A DNA stretch of 64,000 bases from Paraburkholderia aromaticivorans (GTDB lineage: Bacteria > Pseudomonadota > Gammaproteobacteria > Burkholderiales > Burkholderiaceae). A program made the position numbers and the translations under genes. The notes under the pieces were generated by a model, which was not told where the DNA came from, did no database searches, and was given only the letters and a program-made list of their open reading frames with translations. Below are positions 39,098-47,839 of the stretch, one piece after another. The DNA is taken from positions 868,001 to 932,000 of the forward strand of contig NZ_CP022989.1 in NCBI RefSeq assembly GCF_002278075.1. The letters run 5' to 3'. Within the stretch, counting starts at the first letter, position 1. Each line of letters opens with the position of its first letter.

Positions 39098-40066
39098 ATG
39101 GACCTTCGGCAACTACCCGCGCTGAACGCGATCAAGGCATTCGAGGCCGCGGCCCGCCACGAGAGCTTCTCGCGCGCCGCCGACGAGCTTTTCGTCACCC
39201 ACGGCGCCGTCAGCCACCAGATTCGCGCGCTGGAGGCCGAACTGGGCGTCTCGCTGTTCGCGCGCGACGGCAAGCGCGTGCGGCTCACCGAGACCGGCCG
39301 GCGCTACGCCACCCACGTGCGCTCCGCGCTGATGGCGCTCGCCGACGCCACCCGCCAGATCCGCGCCGGCGACCGCGAGCGGCGGCTGGTCGTGTCCATG
39401 TTGTCGTCGTTTGCTGCACGCTGGGTGACGCCGCGCGTCGGCAGCTTTATCGAAGCGCATCCGCAATGGGACCTCGAATTGCTGTCCACCAACGCGCTGA
39501 CGGATTTCGCGCGCGACGACGTCGACGTGGCAATCCGTTTCGGCTTCGGCAAATATTCGGGGCTGCATTCGGAGTTGCTGCTGGAGGAGATCTTCTTTCC
39601 CGCCTGCGCGCCGAATTTCAACGGCGGCAAGCTGCCGCAAACGCCCGCCGATCTGGCCAAGGTCCCGCTGCTGCGTTCCGACGACGAGCTATGGCGCCCC
39701 TGGTTCGACGCCGCCGGCCTCAGCGACTGGCCCGAGCCCAAGCGCGGCGTGCTGTATCAGGATTCGTCGAATCTGCTGCAGGCGGCCATCGACGGCCAGG
39801 GCGTCGCGCTCACGCGCCGGTCGCTGGCCATGCACGAAATCGCGGCGGGCCGCCTTGTGCGCTTGTTCGATGTGGATGGACCGAGTCCATGGCAGTACTA
39901 CTTCATCTGCCCGCCGCAGATGCTCGAAACGGCCCGGGTCAGGGCGTTTCGCGACTGGGTGTTCGAGGAGGTGGGGCGTTTCAAGCAGCTTTTCGACCGC
40001 GCCTGTGAGGCGGGGCCCGGCGCAAGCGTCGATATGGCAGCGAACGCGTTGCGCGTCAGACCGTAA
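39098..40066 (+). CDS. LysR-family transcriptional regulator (GcvA-like)
   Basis: A 322-residue regulator. The N-terminal winged helix reads LPALNAIKAFEAAARHESFSRAADELFVTHGAVSHQIRALE (residues about 5-45), close to GcvA-type LysR proteins. The effector domain includes YQDSSNLLQAAIDGQGVALTRR. The ATG at 39098 starts the family-type MDLRQLPALNA; a GTG at 39083 is possible. It is divergent from the DUF2917 gene. The effector is unknown. Confidence 0.9.
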   Translation: MDLRQLPALNAIKAFEAAARHESFSRAADELFVTHGAVSHQIRALEAELGVSLFARDGKRVRLTETGRRYATHVRSALMALADATRQIRAGDRERRLVVSMLSSFAARWVTPRVGSFIEAHPQWDLELLSTNALTDFARDDVDVAIRFGFGKYSGLHSELLLEEIFFPACAPNFNGGKLPQTPADLAKVPLLRSDDELWRPWFDAAGLSDWPEPKRGVLYQDSSNLLQAAIDGQGVALTRRSLAMHEIAAGRLVRLFDVDGPSPWQYYFICPPQMLETARVRAFRDWVFEEVGRFKQLFDRACEAGPGASVDMAANALRVRP

Positions 40067-40087
40067 AACACGACGCCGGCCGAAGCC

Positions 40088-40357
40088 TCAAAGCACGACC
40101 TTCACCATCGGGTGACCGGTGAGCGCGCGGTAGATATCGTCGAGCTGCTCGCGGCTCGTGGCGCGCACCGTGACCGTCAGTCCGGTGTAATTGCCACCGC
40201 TGGACGGCCGCATCTCGACGCGCGATTCGTCGACTTCATTGTCGAACCGACGGACCACCGTGACGATCGTCTCGGCGAACTCGGGGTGCGATTTGCCCAT
40301 GATCTTGATCGGGAAATCGCAAGGAAACTCAAACAGCGATTCGTTCACGGGACTCAT
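40088..40357 (-). CDS. ybeD: YbeD/DUF493 family protein
   Basis: An 89-residue small ACT-like-fold protein (FEFPCDFPIKIMGKSHPEFAETIV; SSGGNYTGLTVTVRA; IYRALTGHPMVKVVL). In many proteobacteria it lies between dacA and lipB, as here. Its exact biochemical function is unsettled. The first 29 bp overlap the 3' end of the aminotransferase gene, which suggests coupled translation. Confidence 0.93.
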   Translation of the reverse strand: MSPVNESLFEFPCDFPIKIMGKSHPEFAETIVTVVRRFDNEVDESRVEMRPSSGGNYTGLTVTVRATSREQLDDIYRALTGHPMVKVVL

Positions 40358-41294
40358 TCTCTACTCCTTGCTGCGCCTCGCGCGCTTGCTGGGTCTTGGC
40401 TCGCTGATACGCCGCGTACAGCGCCGCAAAGACGGCACCCGGCTTGCCTTCGCCGACCGGCCGGCCATCGAGCTGCGTGACCGGCAGCACTTCCTTGGTT
40501 GCCGAACTGACGATGATCTCGTCTGCCGCGCGCAGTTCGGCTTCGCTGATCTCGCGCGCTTCGAAGCGGATGCCGCATTCGCCCGTCAGTTCCTCGATCA
40601 GGCCGTAGCGAATCCCTTCGAGAATCTTGTGGCTGCGCGGCGGCGCGGACAACACGCCGTCCTTCACCATCCATACATTCGACGACGACCCTTCGGTCAG
40701 CATGCCGTCGCGAAACTGGATGGTCTCGAACGCGTCGTTCTCCGCGGCGTATTGCGCCATCAGCACGTTGCCGAGCAGCGACACCGACTTGATATCGCAA
40801 TTGAGCCAGCGACGATCTTCCGCGGTGACGCACCGCACACCTTGCGCGCGCTGCACCGCGTCCGGCAGGTTGAGCGGCGTGACCATCACGAACACGGTCG
40901 GCTGGATGCCAACCGGAAACGCATGACCCCGTTTCGCGACACCGCGCGTGACCTGGATATAGGCAATCGCGTCCTGATCGGCGCGCAAACCGCCGTCCGC
41001 CTCGTTCGCCGCGACCACCTGCCCGATCAGCGCGCGCCAGCCGGCGTCGTCGAACGGATTGGCGATGCCGATCTTGCCGACCGAGCGCGCGAGGCGCGCC
41101 AGGTGCTGCTGGAAGCGAAACGGCGTACGCGCGCCCGCATGCGCGGGATGGGCATAGAGCGGCGCGACTTCATAAATGCCGTCGCCGAAAATAAAGCCGC
41201 GGTCGAGAACAGGCACACGCGCTTCGGACAACGGCACCAACTCACCGTTCAGATAGACGATCGGATCGGGCGAAACATCGGAAACAGCGGTCAT
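40329..41294 (-). CDS. dat: D-amino acid aminotransferase (PLP fold type IV)
   Basis: Interconverts D-alanine and D-glutamate for peptidoglycan. The 321-residue protein has YLNGELVPLSEARVPVLDRGFIFGDGIYEV, the PLP Lys in CDIKSVSLLGN, and the phosphate-cup region EGSSSNVWMV. These features are shared by branched-chain aminotransferases and ADC lyase, but linkage to the D,D-carboxypeptidase gene (13 bp upstream) favours Dat. It overlaps ybeD by 29 bp. Confidence 0.9.
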   Translation of the reverse strand: MTAVSDVSPDPIVYLNGELVPLSEARVPVLDRGFIFGDGIYEVAPLYAHPAHAGARTPFRFQQHLARLARSVGKIGIANPFDDAGWRALIGQVVAANEADGGLRADQDAIAYIQVTRGVAKRGHAFPVGIQPTVFVMVTPLNLPDAVQRAQGVRCVTAEDRRWLNCDIKSVSLLGNVLMAQYAAENDAFETIQFRDGMLTEGSSSNVWMVKDGVLSAPPRSHKILEGIRYGLIEELTGECGIRFEAREISEAELRAADEIIVSSATKEVLPVTQLDGRPVGEGKPGAVFAALYAAYQRAKTQQAREAQQGVENESRERIAV

Positions 41295-41307
41295 TGCAAT
41301 CGGGCTC

Positions 41308-42537
41308 TTACTTCTTCTTGTTGAACATGAGCATCAGCGAATCCCACACGCGGCCCACCACGCCGGCTTGCGGCACGGCCTGCAAGGCCACCACCGGGAA
41401 CTGCGCCAGCACCTTGCCGTCTGCAACCAGCTTCACCGTGCCGACCTGCTGACCGTTCGCGAGCGGCGCGATCAGCGGATCGATCTGCTCGATCTGCGGC
41501 TTCACCTTGTCGCCCATACCCTTCGGCACGGTGATGTACTGATCGCCCTTCACGCCGATCTGCACGGTGTCCTGCGCACCCTTGTAGACACGCGGCGTGC
41601 CCACCACCTGGTTCGCCTTGTACAGACGCACCGTGTCGTATGCGGTGTAGCCGTAGTTCAGCATCTTCAGGCTGTCCTGCACGCGGTCGTGTTCCTTGGT
41701 CTCGCCCATCATGACAGAGACGAGACGGCGCGACGCGTCGTTCGCGCCCGGCAGCGAACGCTTCGCGCTCGCGATCAGGCAGTAACCCGCGGCTTGCGTG
41801 TGACCGGTCTTCAGACCGTCCACCGTCGGGTCGATCCACAACAGGCGGTTGCGGTTCGGCTGCTTGATCTTGTTGTACGTGAATTCCTTGACCGAGAAGA
41901 TGTTGTAGTAGTCCGGGAAGTCGCGAATCAGCCGTGCCGACAGGATCGCGAGGTCGCCCGCGGTCGTGTAGTGCTGCGGGTCGGGCATGCCGTTCACATC
42001 GGCGAAATGCGTGTGCTTCATGCCGAGACGCTGCGCTTCGGTGTTCATCATGTTGACGAACTGCGACTCGCTGCCGCCGACCAGTTCGGCCAGCGCGATC
42101 GCAGCGTCGTTACCCGACTGGACGATCATGCCGTAGACCAGATCGTGCACGGTCACCGGCTTGTTCGCTTCGATGAACATGCGCGATTCGTCGGTCCGCA
42201 CGCGGCGCACCCCTTCGCTCGGCATGACCGTCTGTTCCATCGTGATCTTCTTCGTCTGCAGTGCTTCGAAGACGAGGTAAGCCGTCATCAGCTTGGTGAG
42301 CGACGCGGGTTCCACGCGTTCGTCGGCATTGCCCGAGGCGAGCACCTGGTTGCTGGTGGCGTCGACGAGCACCCATGAGCGCGCGTTCACCGCCGGCGGC
42401 GGCACTTGCGCGAATGCCGTGCTGGCGGCGAGCGTGGCCGGCAGCACCACGCCGAGGGTCACGGCACGGCTAAGCGAAGGAGAAACGAAGGAAGCAACCG
42501 AAGGGAATGACGTGCGGCCGGAGGTGAAGAAACGCAT
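41308..42537 (-). CDS. dacA: D-alanyl-D-alanine carboxypeptidase (PBP5/6 class)
   Basis: Removes the terminal D-Ala of peptidoglycan stem peptides. The 409-residue precursor has a signal peptide ending STAFAQ (about residue 44). The penicillin-binding motifs are Ser79-Leu-Thr-Lys82, Ser141-Gly-Asn143 and Lys243-Thr-Gly245. A C-terminal beta domain and the amphipathic anchor VWDSLMLMFNKKK complete the class. The ATG at 42537 begins the signal peptide; the frame is open to 42747. Confidence 0.95.
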   Translation of the reverse strand: MRFFTSGRTSFPSVASFVSPSLSRAVTLGVVLPATLAASTAFAQVPPPAVNARSWVLVDATSNQVLASGNADERVEPASLTKLMTAYLVFEALQTKKITMEQTVMPSEGVRRVRTDESRMFIEANKPVTVHDLVYGMIVQSGNDAAIALAELVGGSESQFVNMMNTEAQRLGMKHTHFADVNGMPDPQHYTTAGDLAILSARLIRDFPDYYNIFSVKEFTYNKIKQPNRNRLLWIDPTVDGLKTGHTQAAGYCLIASAKRSLPGANDASRRLVSVMMGETKEHDRVQDSLKMLNYGYTAYDTVRLYKANQVVGTPRVYKGAQDTVQIGVKGDQYITVPKGMGDKVKPQIEQIDPLIAPLANGQQVGTVKLVADGKVLAQFPVVALQAVPQAGVVGRVWDSLMLMFNKKK

Positions 42538-42856
42538 AGGGTCGATTCGTGCAGAAAAGTACATCGCGCGCAGGGCGCATTGTTTGGAAGAGCCGGTCGG
42601 CGAGCGTCCGGCCGTAAAAACGGCGCGGCGCCCGTTGGACTTCCGGCCACGCGATCGGTTCGCGCAGCACGCCCCGTATCCGGCACCGCTGCGGCGAAAA
42701 GACGCTACGCGTCGCGCGAACTGCCGGATGGGCGGCGCTGCGCCCAAAAAAGAGTCGCCATTATACGCGTGCTCTCCCGGTAACTTTGCGCAAATGGCGG
42801 CGATTAATTTGCGTTTGTGCGTACCTGTACCCCGGAAAACACACGGCGCATGCCGA

Positions 42857-43501
42857 TCATCGCCACGCGTCGACGATGATGCGCTTCAGAACGTGCAGCT
42901 TGCGATGCAGAAAATGCTCCGCTCCCGGAATCACGACGACCGGCAGCTCCTGCGGCCGCGCCCAGTCGTAAACGGATTGAATGGGAACCGTCTCGTCGGT
43001 TTCGCCGTGAATCACGAGCGTGTTTTCCGGCACCGGGGCCACGTCCCAGCGGCTCGCCGCCGTGCCGACCAGCACCATTCGCTCGATCTCCTGACCTTCG
43101 TCACGCAGCTTCGCGGCCACGTGCGACAGCACGAACGTGCCGAACGAAAATCCCGCCAGCACGAGCGGTAGATCGGCCTGACCCGGCGCGGCGCGCATAT
43201 GGTCGAGCACGGCGCGCAGATCGTCGCGCTCGCCGATGCCCGCGTCATGCTCCCCTTGCGTTTCGCCGACGCCGCGAAAATTCGAGCGATAGGTCACGTA
43301 GTTCAACTGCACGAGCGTGCGCGCGAGCGTCTGCGCGACCTTGTTGTCCATCGTGCCGCCGAACAGCGGATGCGGATGCGCGACGAGCGCGATGCCGCGC
43401 GGCGCGGCACCGTTCTCGCGCGTCTCGTCGGGCAGGTCCAGCGCGACCTCGATCTTGCCGACCGGGCCGTCGATCAGATACTTCTTCGTATGTGCGTTCA
43501 T
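42857..43501 (-). CDS. Alpha/beta hydrolase (dienelactone-hydrolase-like)
   Basis: A 214-residue hydrolase of the group that includes COG2945 proteins. VAHPHPLFGGTMDNKV is the oxyanion region, the nucleophile elbow is AGFSFGTFV, the acid is in IHGETDETVPI and the His in VIPGAEHFLHRKL. The substrate is unknown. The ATG at 43501 follows the ferredoxin gene by 8 bp, so the two form an operon. Confidence 0.87.
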   Translation of the reverse strand: MNAHTKKYLIDGPVGKIEVALDLPDETRENGAAPRGIALVAHPHPLFGGTMDNKVAQTLARTLVQLNYVTYRSNFRGVGETQGEHDAGIGERDDLRAVLDHMRAAPGQADLPLVLAGFSFGTFVLSHVAAKLRDEGQEIERMVLVGTAASRWDVAPVPENTLVIHGETDETVPIQSVYDWARPQELPVVVIPGAEHFLHRKLHVLKRIIVDAWR

Positions 43502-43509
43502 GGCGAGGC

Positions 43510-43833
43510 TTATTGATCGATTTTCAGACGCTCGACGATCTTGCCGTTCACGAGATGCGAGTCGACGATTTCGTCGATGTCGCTCTCGTCGACATACGTG
43601 TACCAGACGCCCTCCGGATACACGACGAGCGCCGGGCCGAGTTCGCAGCGGTCGAGGCAACCGGCTTTGTTGATGCGCACCTGACCCGGACCTGCGAGAC
43701 CGAGTTGCTTCACGCGTTTTTTCGCATGCTCCTGCATCTCCTGCGCGTTGCAGTTCGCGCAGCTCGGGCGTTCGGCGCCAGGGTCGCGCTGATTGAGACA
43801 GAAGAAGACGTGGTACTTGTAGAAGGAATCCAT
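43510..43833 (-). CDS. Thioredoxin-like [2Fe-2S] ferredoxin
   Basis: A 107-residue protein. Cysteines at 12, 25, 28, 59 and 63 include the four-ligand pattern of thioredoxin-fold ferredoxins (YHVFFCLN; SCANC; GCLDRCELGP), with Cys28 extra. These proteins bind one [2Fe-2S] cluster; the redox partner here is unknown. It precedes the alpha/beta hydrolase gene by 8 bp. Confidence 0.9.
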   Translation of the reverse strand: MDSFYKYHVFFCLNQRDPGAERPSCANCNAQEMQEHAKKRVKQLGLAGPGQVRINKAGCLDRCELGPALVVYPEGVWYTYVDESDIDEIVDSHLVNGKIVERLKIDQ

Positions 43834-43967
43834 GATGTCCGGGGGCGAAACTGCCAGTGTCGGAATGGCGCTGGATGCACAGCGGCGCGCCTGTCGTGCG
43901 AACGATTATAACGAGCGGGACTGGCGGTCGCTGACGCCGGGGGCGCTTCGAGCCTGCGGGCACGCCC

Positions 43968-44158
43968 GTTTCACGCCCGCCTCACGCCCGCCTTGGCGGG
44001 GCTCCTTGCGTGCTTCGCACCTGCTTCATGCGTGCTGCACGCGTGCTTCGCGACTGCTTCATCCATGCCTCACGCATGCTTTTACCGCTGCTTCGCACCT
44101 GCTTCATCGGTGCCGCACGATGCTTCACCGCCGCCGCCTCACGCGTGCTTCATGCGCC
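43968..44158. repeat. Degenerate GCTTC-based repeat tract
   Basis: A stretch built from variants of CGTGCTTCGC, CTGCTTCAT and CTCACGC. The 19-mer TGCTTCGCACCTGCTTCAT occurs exactly at 44011-44029 and at 44089-44107, 78 bp apart. It fills most of the 305-bp gap between the VanZ gene and the ferredoxin gene and runs into the last codons of the VanZ gene. No coding function is apparent. Confidence 0.75.
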
Positions 44159-45296
44159 GCTTGAGCCACGCCTGCTCGACGACATACGCCAGCCACACCA
44201 GCGCCGCATACGGCCAGATCCATGCGAGCCAGTGCGCGAGACCGTTGAAATGCAGATAACGCCCTTGCCGCCAGTCGGCGAGCACGGCATCGAAATACGG
44301 ATTCACGGGCAACAGGTTGACGAACACCAGCGCGAGCGCCAGCGCGCCGCCCGCCAGCGCCGCTCGCGACCTGCGCCGCAGACGCAGCGCGCACAGCGCG
44401 GCCGCGGTGCCGCACGCGAGCCCCGCGAGCGCGCCGGGCGTGGCCCAGTCGAACGCGAGACCGGACTGCGACTGCAGAAACGTCGCGCCGACCTTCACGC
44501 ACAAGGTGATGAAAATAAACAGCAGCAACAGACGCACGCGCGGCGCATGGCGGCGCACCGGCAACGACGCCAGCGCGAGCGCGGCGAACAGATTGAGCGT
44601 GGTGATCACGGCTTCCCAAACGTCGTCGGGCATCCAGGCGGCGACGAGCGCCGGCCAGCTGCCGACGTGCCAGCCCGGCGGCGTCCACGCGAGCAAGACG
44701 TCTTGCGTGGTCGAATCGAAACGCAGCCATAGCGCGCGCGGCCAGTTGCCGAGACCGAACAGACGCGGCGCCGGGTACATCGTCGCGAACGGCCACGCGG
44801 CGACCAGACACGCGAGCGCGGCGCGATCGCGCTCGAACCACACGAGCCGAACGCGCCGCAGCAAGCCGCGATCGAGCAGCGCGCCCGTGGCCGGCGACAT
44901 GATCGCGGCGCCGAGCAGCGCGCCGAGCGCGTTGGCGGCGAGATCGAGATTGGAGGCGACACGCGTGGGCAGATAGGTTTGCACGGCTTCCATCACGCCG
45001 GACAGCAGGCCGCCGAGCAGGAAGGCGAGCGCGACCGCCAGCGTGCCGCGCCAGCGCGGATACAGCGCGAGCACCACCAGCGCGCCGAACGGCATATAGC
45101 CGAGCACGTTGGTGACGACGTCGAACGCCGTCAGGTACTGCGGCATGGGATCGGACAGATAGGCAAACGGACCGAGGCCGAGCGAACGCCAGCCCGAAAA
45201 CGGATACCACGAACCGTAGACGATCAACGCGGCATACAGCACCAGCGCTTGCCGGGCGAGCGCCGACGGACGGCGCAGCCAGGGTCGTTCGCTCAT
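44139..45296 (-). CDS. VanZ-like membrane protein
   Basis: A 385-residue protein with about nine hydrophobic segments. The N-terminal VanZ-like domain includes YGSWYPFSGW, TNVLGYMPFGALVVL and LAANALGALLGA (the family's conserved polar-aromatic positions). VanZ proteins are linked to glycopeptide resistance and envelope processes, with unclear chemistry. It follows the auxiliary lipoprotein gene by 31 bp and may belong to the lipid-transport operon. Its last codons lie within the repeat tract. Confidence 0.85.
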   Translation of the reverse strand: MSERPWLRRPSALARQALVLYAALIVYGSWYPFSGWRSLGLGPFAYLSDPMPQYLTAFDVVTNVLGYMPFGALVVLALYPRWRGTLAVALAFLLGGLLSGVMEAVQTYLPTRVASNLDLAANALGALLGAAIMSPATGALLDRGLLRRVRLVWFERDRAALACLVAAWPFATMYPAPRLFGLGNWPRALWLRFDSTTQDVLLAWTPPGWHVGSWPALVAAWMPDDVWEAVITTLNLFAALALASLPVRRHAPRVRLLLLFIFITLCVKVGATFLQSQSGLAFDWATPGALAGLACGTAAALCALRLRRRSRAALAGGALALALVFVNLLPVNPYFDAVLADWRQGRYLHFNGLAHWLAWIWPYAALVWLAYVVEQAWLKRRMKHA

Positions 45297-45327
45297 GCAG
45301 CGCTCCGTTGCGTGCGCTGCGAGCCGG

Positions 45328-45951
45328 TCATTGCGCGGCGACCAGCGCCTGCACGCCGAGCCACGCGCCGATCTGCGCGACCAGATCGTCGCTGGCGGTG
45401 GCAAGCGCCTGCGCGCCGCCGGCGGCGTCCGCCGAACTGGACGGCGCGCGCGCGAGGAAGGTGCGCTGACCGATCACCTTGCCGCTCTGGATGAGCGTGG
45501 CGCGCGCGGTGACGGCCGCGTGACTTTCGGACCGGCTGTCGAAGACCTGCTCGAACTGGCTCAGATCGACCTTCAGCACCGGCGCGGACACGCCGTCGGC
45601 GCCCGTCAGCACGGTGCCGCGCGAACTGAGCGCGCCACGCAGACGCTGGGTCAGCAGCTGCGAAGGCATCATGGTCCAGTGGCTGTTCGCGTAAGCCCCC
45701 GTCTGCTGCGCGTCGGCGTAGCTGAGGCGGTAAATCAGCTTGTCCGACTCGAGCACGTCGGGCGCGCTCACGTCGAGCACCTTCACGGCCGGCGACGTGC
45801 CTGCGGACGCCGCCGGCGCGGGCGGCCCGAAGTCGTAGCGAAGGTCCGAGATCGCCGCGGGGTTACCGGCGCAGCCCGCGGCCAGCACGCCGAATGCGAG
45901 CAGCACCGCCAGCGCGGCACGCGAGGACAATCGGTAAATCGAGCGTGACAT
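45328..45951 (-). CDS. ABC-type transport auxiliary lipoprotein (PqiC-like)
   Basis: A 207-residue lipoprotein; the lipobox LAAGC gives a modified Cys at residue 27. The domain segments DLRYDFGP, KLIYRLSYADAQQTGAYANSHWTMMPSQLLTQRL match the family of outer-membrane lipoproteins that partner MCE proteins. It should act at the outer-membrane end of the lipid bridge formed by the MCE protein encoded 30 bp upstream. Confidence 0.87.
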   Translation of the reverse strand: MSRSIYRLSSRAALAVLLAFGVLAAGCAGNPAAISDLRYDFGPPAPAASAGTSPAVKVLDVSAPDVLESDKLIYRLSYADAQQTGAYANSHWTMMPSQLLTQRLRGALSSRGTVLTGADGVSAPVLKVDLSQFEQVFDSRSESHAAVTARATLIQSGKVIGQRTFLARAPSSSADAAGGAQALATASDDLVAQIGAWLGVQALVAAQ

Positions 45952-45981
45952 GACAATCTTCCTTTCTTCAAACCTTCAGAA

Positions 45982-46944
45982 TCATTTGGCGGCGCGGGCG
46001 GCAGGCCAGGTGAAGCCTGCTTCGCCAGGGCCGGGCGCCGCGCCCGGCGCGCCGAACAGCACGCTGCGCGGACTGGTGCTGAACGTATCGGCTGCGCGGT
46101 CCACCGAGCGGGCCGCGGAGCGCACGTCGTCAGCGAGCGAATTGACGCGCGGCAAGGTGTCGTAGCCGACCCGCGCCGACAGCTCCTGCAACGAGCCGTT
46201 CATCGACGTCAGCGCGTCGCCGGCCTGTTGCGCCGCCGTGCCGACCTTGTTCAGGTTGGTCTCGAACGGACCGTCCGGGCGGTTCAGACCCGTGATCAGC
46301 TGATTGGTCGACGCCAGCGTGCGGTCCAGCTGGTCGAGCGTGCCGGGCAACTTGCCGGCGGCCGGCGCGATTTGCTGGGTCAGCGTAGCGACGCCGTCCG
46401 CGGCCTTCTGGAGGCTCGCCGCCGTGCCTTGCAACTGCGCGGCCATTTCCGGCGACAACAGATTGTCGACGTCGTTTGCGACTTTTTCGAGTTTACGCAG
46501 CAGCACGTCGCCGCGTTGCTGCAACTGATCGAGCAAGCCGGGGCGCATGGGCAGCTGCGCCACCTGTTTGGCCGACGACGGCAGCGGCGACGGGTCGCGC
46601 CCACTGTCATCCAGTTGGATGAAGGCAATCCCCGTCACGCCCTGGAAACCCAGGCTGCCGAACGTCGAATGGGTAATCGGCGCGTGCGTGTCGACGAGGA
46701 TGCGGATCAGAATCTGCCCCGGATGATCCGGATCGAATTTGATCGACTGCACCTTGCCGACGTCGAGTCCGCGATAACGCACGGCGGCGTCGGTAAACAG
46801 GCCCGTCACGTTGGTGCGCGCAATCAGATCGTACGGCACCCGCACGGAACGGTCGACGTTGAACAAAAAAGCCGCGACTGCGATTGCCGTCAGCAAAACG
46901 ATCGTGAAGAGCCCGGCCCAGAAGGCATGTGATTTGTTTTCCAT
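45982..46944 (-). CDS. MCE/MlaD-family lipid-transport protein
   Basis: A 320-residue protein with one N-terminal helix (about residues 10-28) and one MCE domain (VRVPYDLIARTNVTGLFTDAAVRYRGLDVGKV). The long C-terminal helical region (about 150-300) with heptad-like repeats resembles the needle of larger MCE proteins. It is the periplasmic lipid channel of the transporter whose ATPase and permease genes are immediately upstream. Confidence 0.92.
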   Translation of the reverse strand: MENKSHAFWAGLFTIVLLTAIAVAAFLFNVDRSVRVPYDLIARTNVTGLFTDAAVRYRGLDVGKVQSIKFDPDHPGQILIRILVDTHAPITHSTFGSLGFQGVTGIAFIQLDDSGRDPSPLPSSAKQVAQLPMRPGLLDQLQQRGDVLLRKLEKVANDVDNLLSPEMAAQLQGTAASLQKAADGVATLTQQIAPAAGKLPGTLDQLDRTLASTNQLITGLNRPDGPFETNLNKVGTAAQQAGDALTSMNGSLQELSARVGYDTLPRVNSLADDVRSAARSVDRAADTFSTSPRSVLFGAPGAAPGPGEAGFTWPAARAAK

Positions 46945-46960
46945 TGTCAGGTTCCCTGGT

Positions 46961-47839
46961 TCACAGCGGCAATTCGGACGACGCCGGCTCGAGCGCCGCG
47001 CGCGGCAGCTTCGCGCGGCGCTCCGGCGGCAATGCCTGCAATGCGCGCCGCCCGCGCAAGCCGAGGAAATATTCGCGGATGAAAGGATGATCGACCGCCG
47101 CCGCCTCTTCGACCGGCGCGGCGACCAGCACCTTGCGGTCGGCCAGCACCGCGACGCGGGTGGACAGCGCGATCATCGTGTCGAGATCGTGTGTGACCAT
47201 CACCACCGTCAGACCGAGCGCGCGATGCAGCGCGGAGATCAGCTCGACGAATTCATCGGACGCCTGCGGATCGAGCCCGGCGGTCGGCTCGTCGAGAAAG
47301 AGCAGTTCGGGTTCGAGCGCGATGGCCCGGGCAATGCCCACCCGTTTGATCATGCCGCCCGACAGAGCCGACGGCATTTTCGACGCATGCTTGCACGGCA
47401 GGCCGACCATCTCGAGCTTGAGCATCACGATGTCGCGCAGCAGATCTTCGGGCACCTTGCCGAGTTCGCGCACCGGTTGCGCGATGTTGTCGAACACCGA
47501 CAGCGACGAGAACAGCGCGCCGCGCTGAAACAGCATGCCGGAGCGGCTGCGCATCAGCAGCGCGGTTTCCGGCGAAATGGTCGCGAGATCCTCGCCGAAC
47601 AGCTTGATGGTGCCGGACGAAGGACGCTCGAGACCGAGAATCTGCCGCACCAGCGTGGTCTTGCCCGAACCCGAGCCGCCCACGATCGCCATGATCTCGC
47701 CGCGCCGCACGTCCAGATTGAGATGCTGATGCACGATGTTGCGGCCGTAGCGCTTGGTCACGTCGATCACTTCGATCACCGGCTCGGCGATCGAGGGGAC
47801 GGGCTGGCCGCGCACGGCCTGAGTGAGTGGCGCGATCAT
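46961..47839 (-). CDS. MlaF-type ABC transporter ATP-binding protein
   Basis: A 292-residue ATPase. Walker A is GGSGSGKTTL, the Q-loop region MLFQRGALFSSLSVFDN is typical of MlaF, the signature is ALSGGMIKRVGIARA and Walker B FLDEPTAGLDP. A C-terminal extension of about 30 residues follows the ATPase fold. ATG at 47839 overlaps the permease stop by 4 bp (ATGA), so permease and ATPase are translationally coupled. Confidence 0.92.
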   Translation of the reverse strand: MIAPLTQAVRGQPVPSIAEPVIEVIDVTKRYGRNIVHQHLNLDVRRGEIMAIVGGSGSGKTTLVRQILGLERPSSGTIKLFGEDLATISPETALLMRSRSGMLFQRGALFSSLSVFDNIAQPVRELGKVPEDLLRDIVMLKLEMVGLPCKHASKMPSALSGGMIKRVGIARAIALEPELLFLDEPTAGLDPQASDEFVELISALHRALGLTVVMVTHDLDTMIALSTRVAVLADRKVLVAAPVEEAAAVDHPFIREYFLGLRGRRALQALPPERRAKLPRAALEPASSELPL

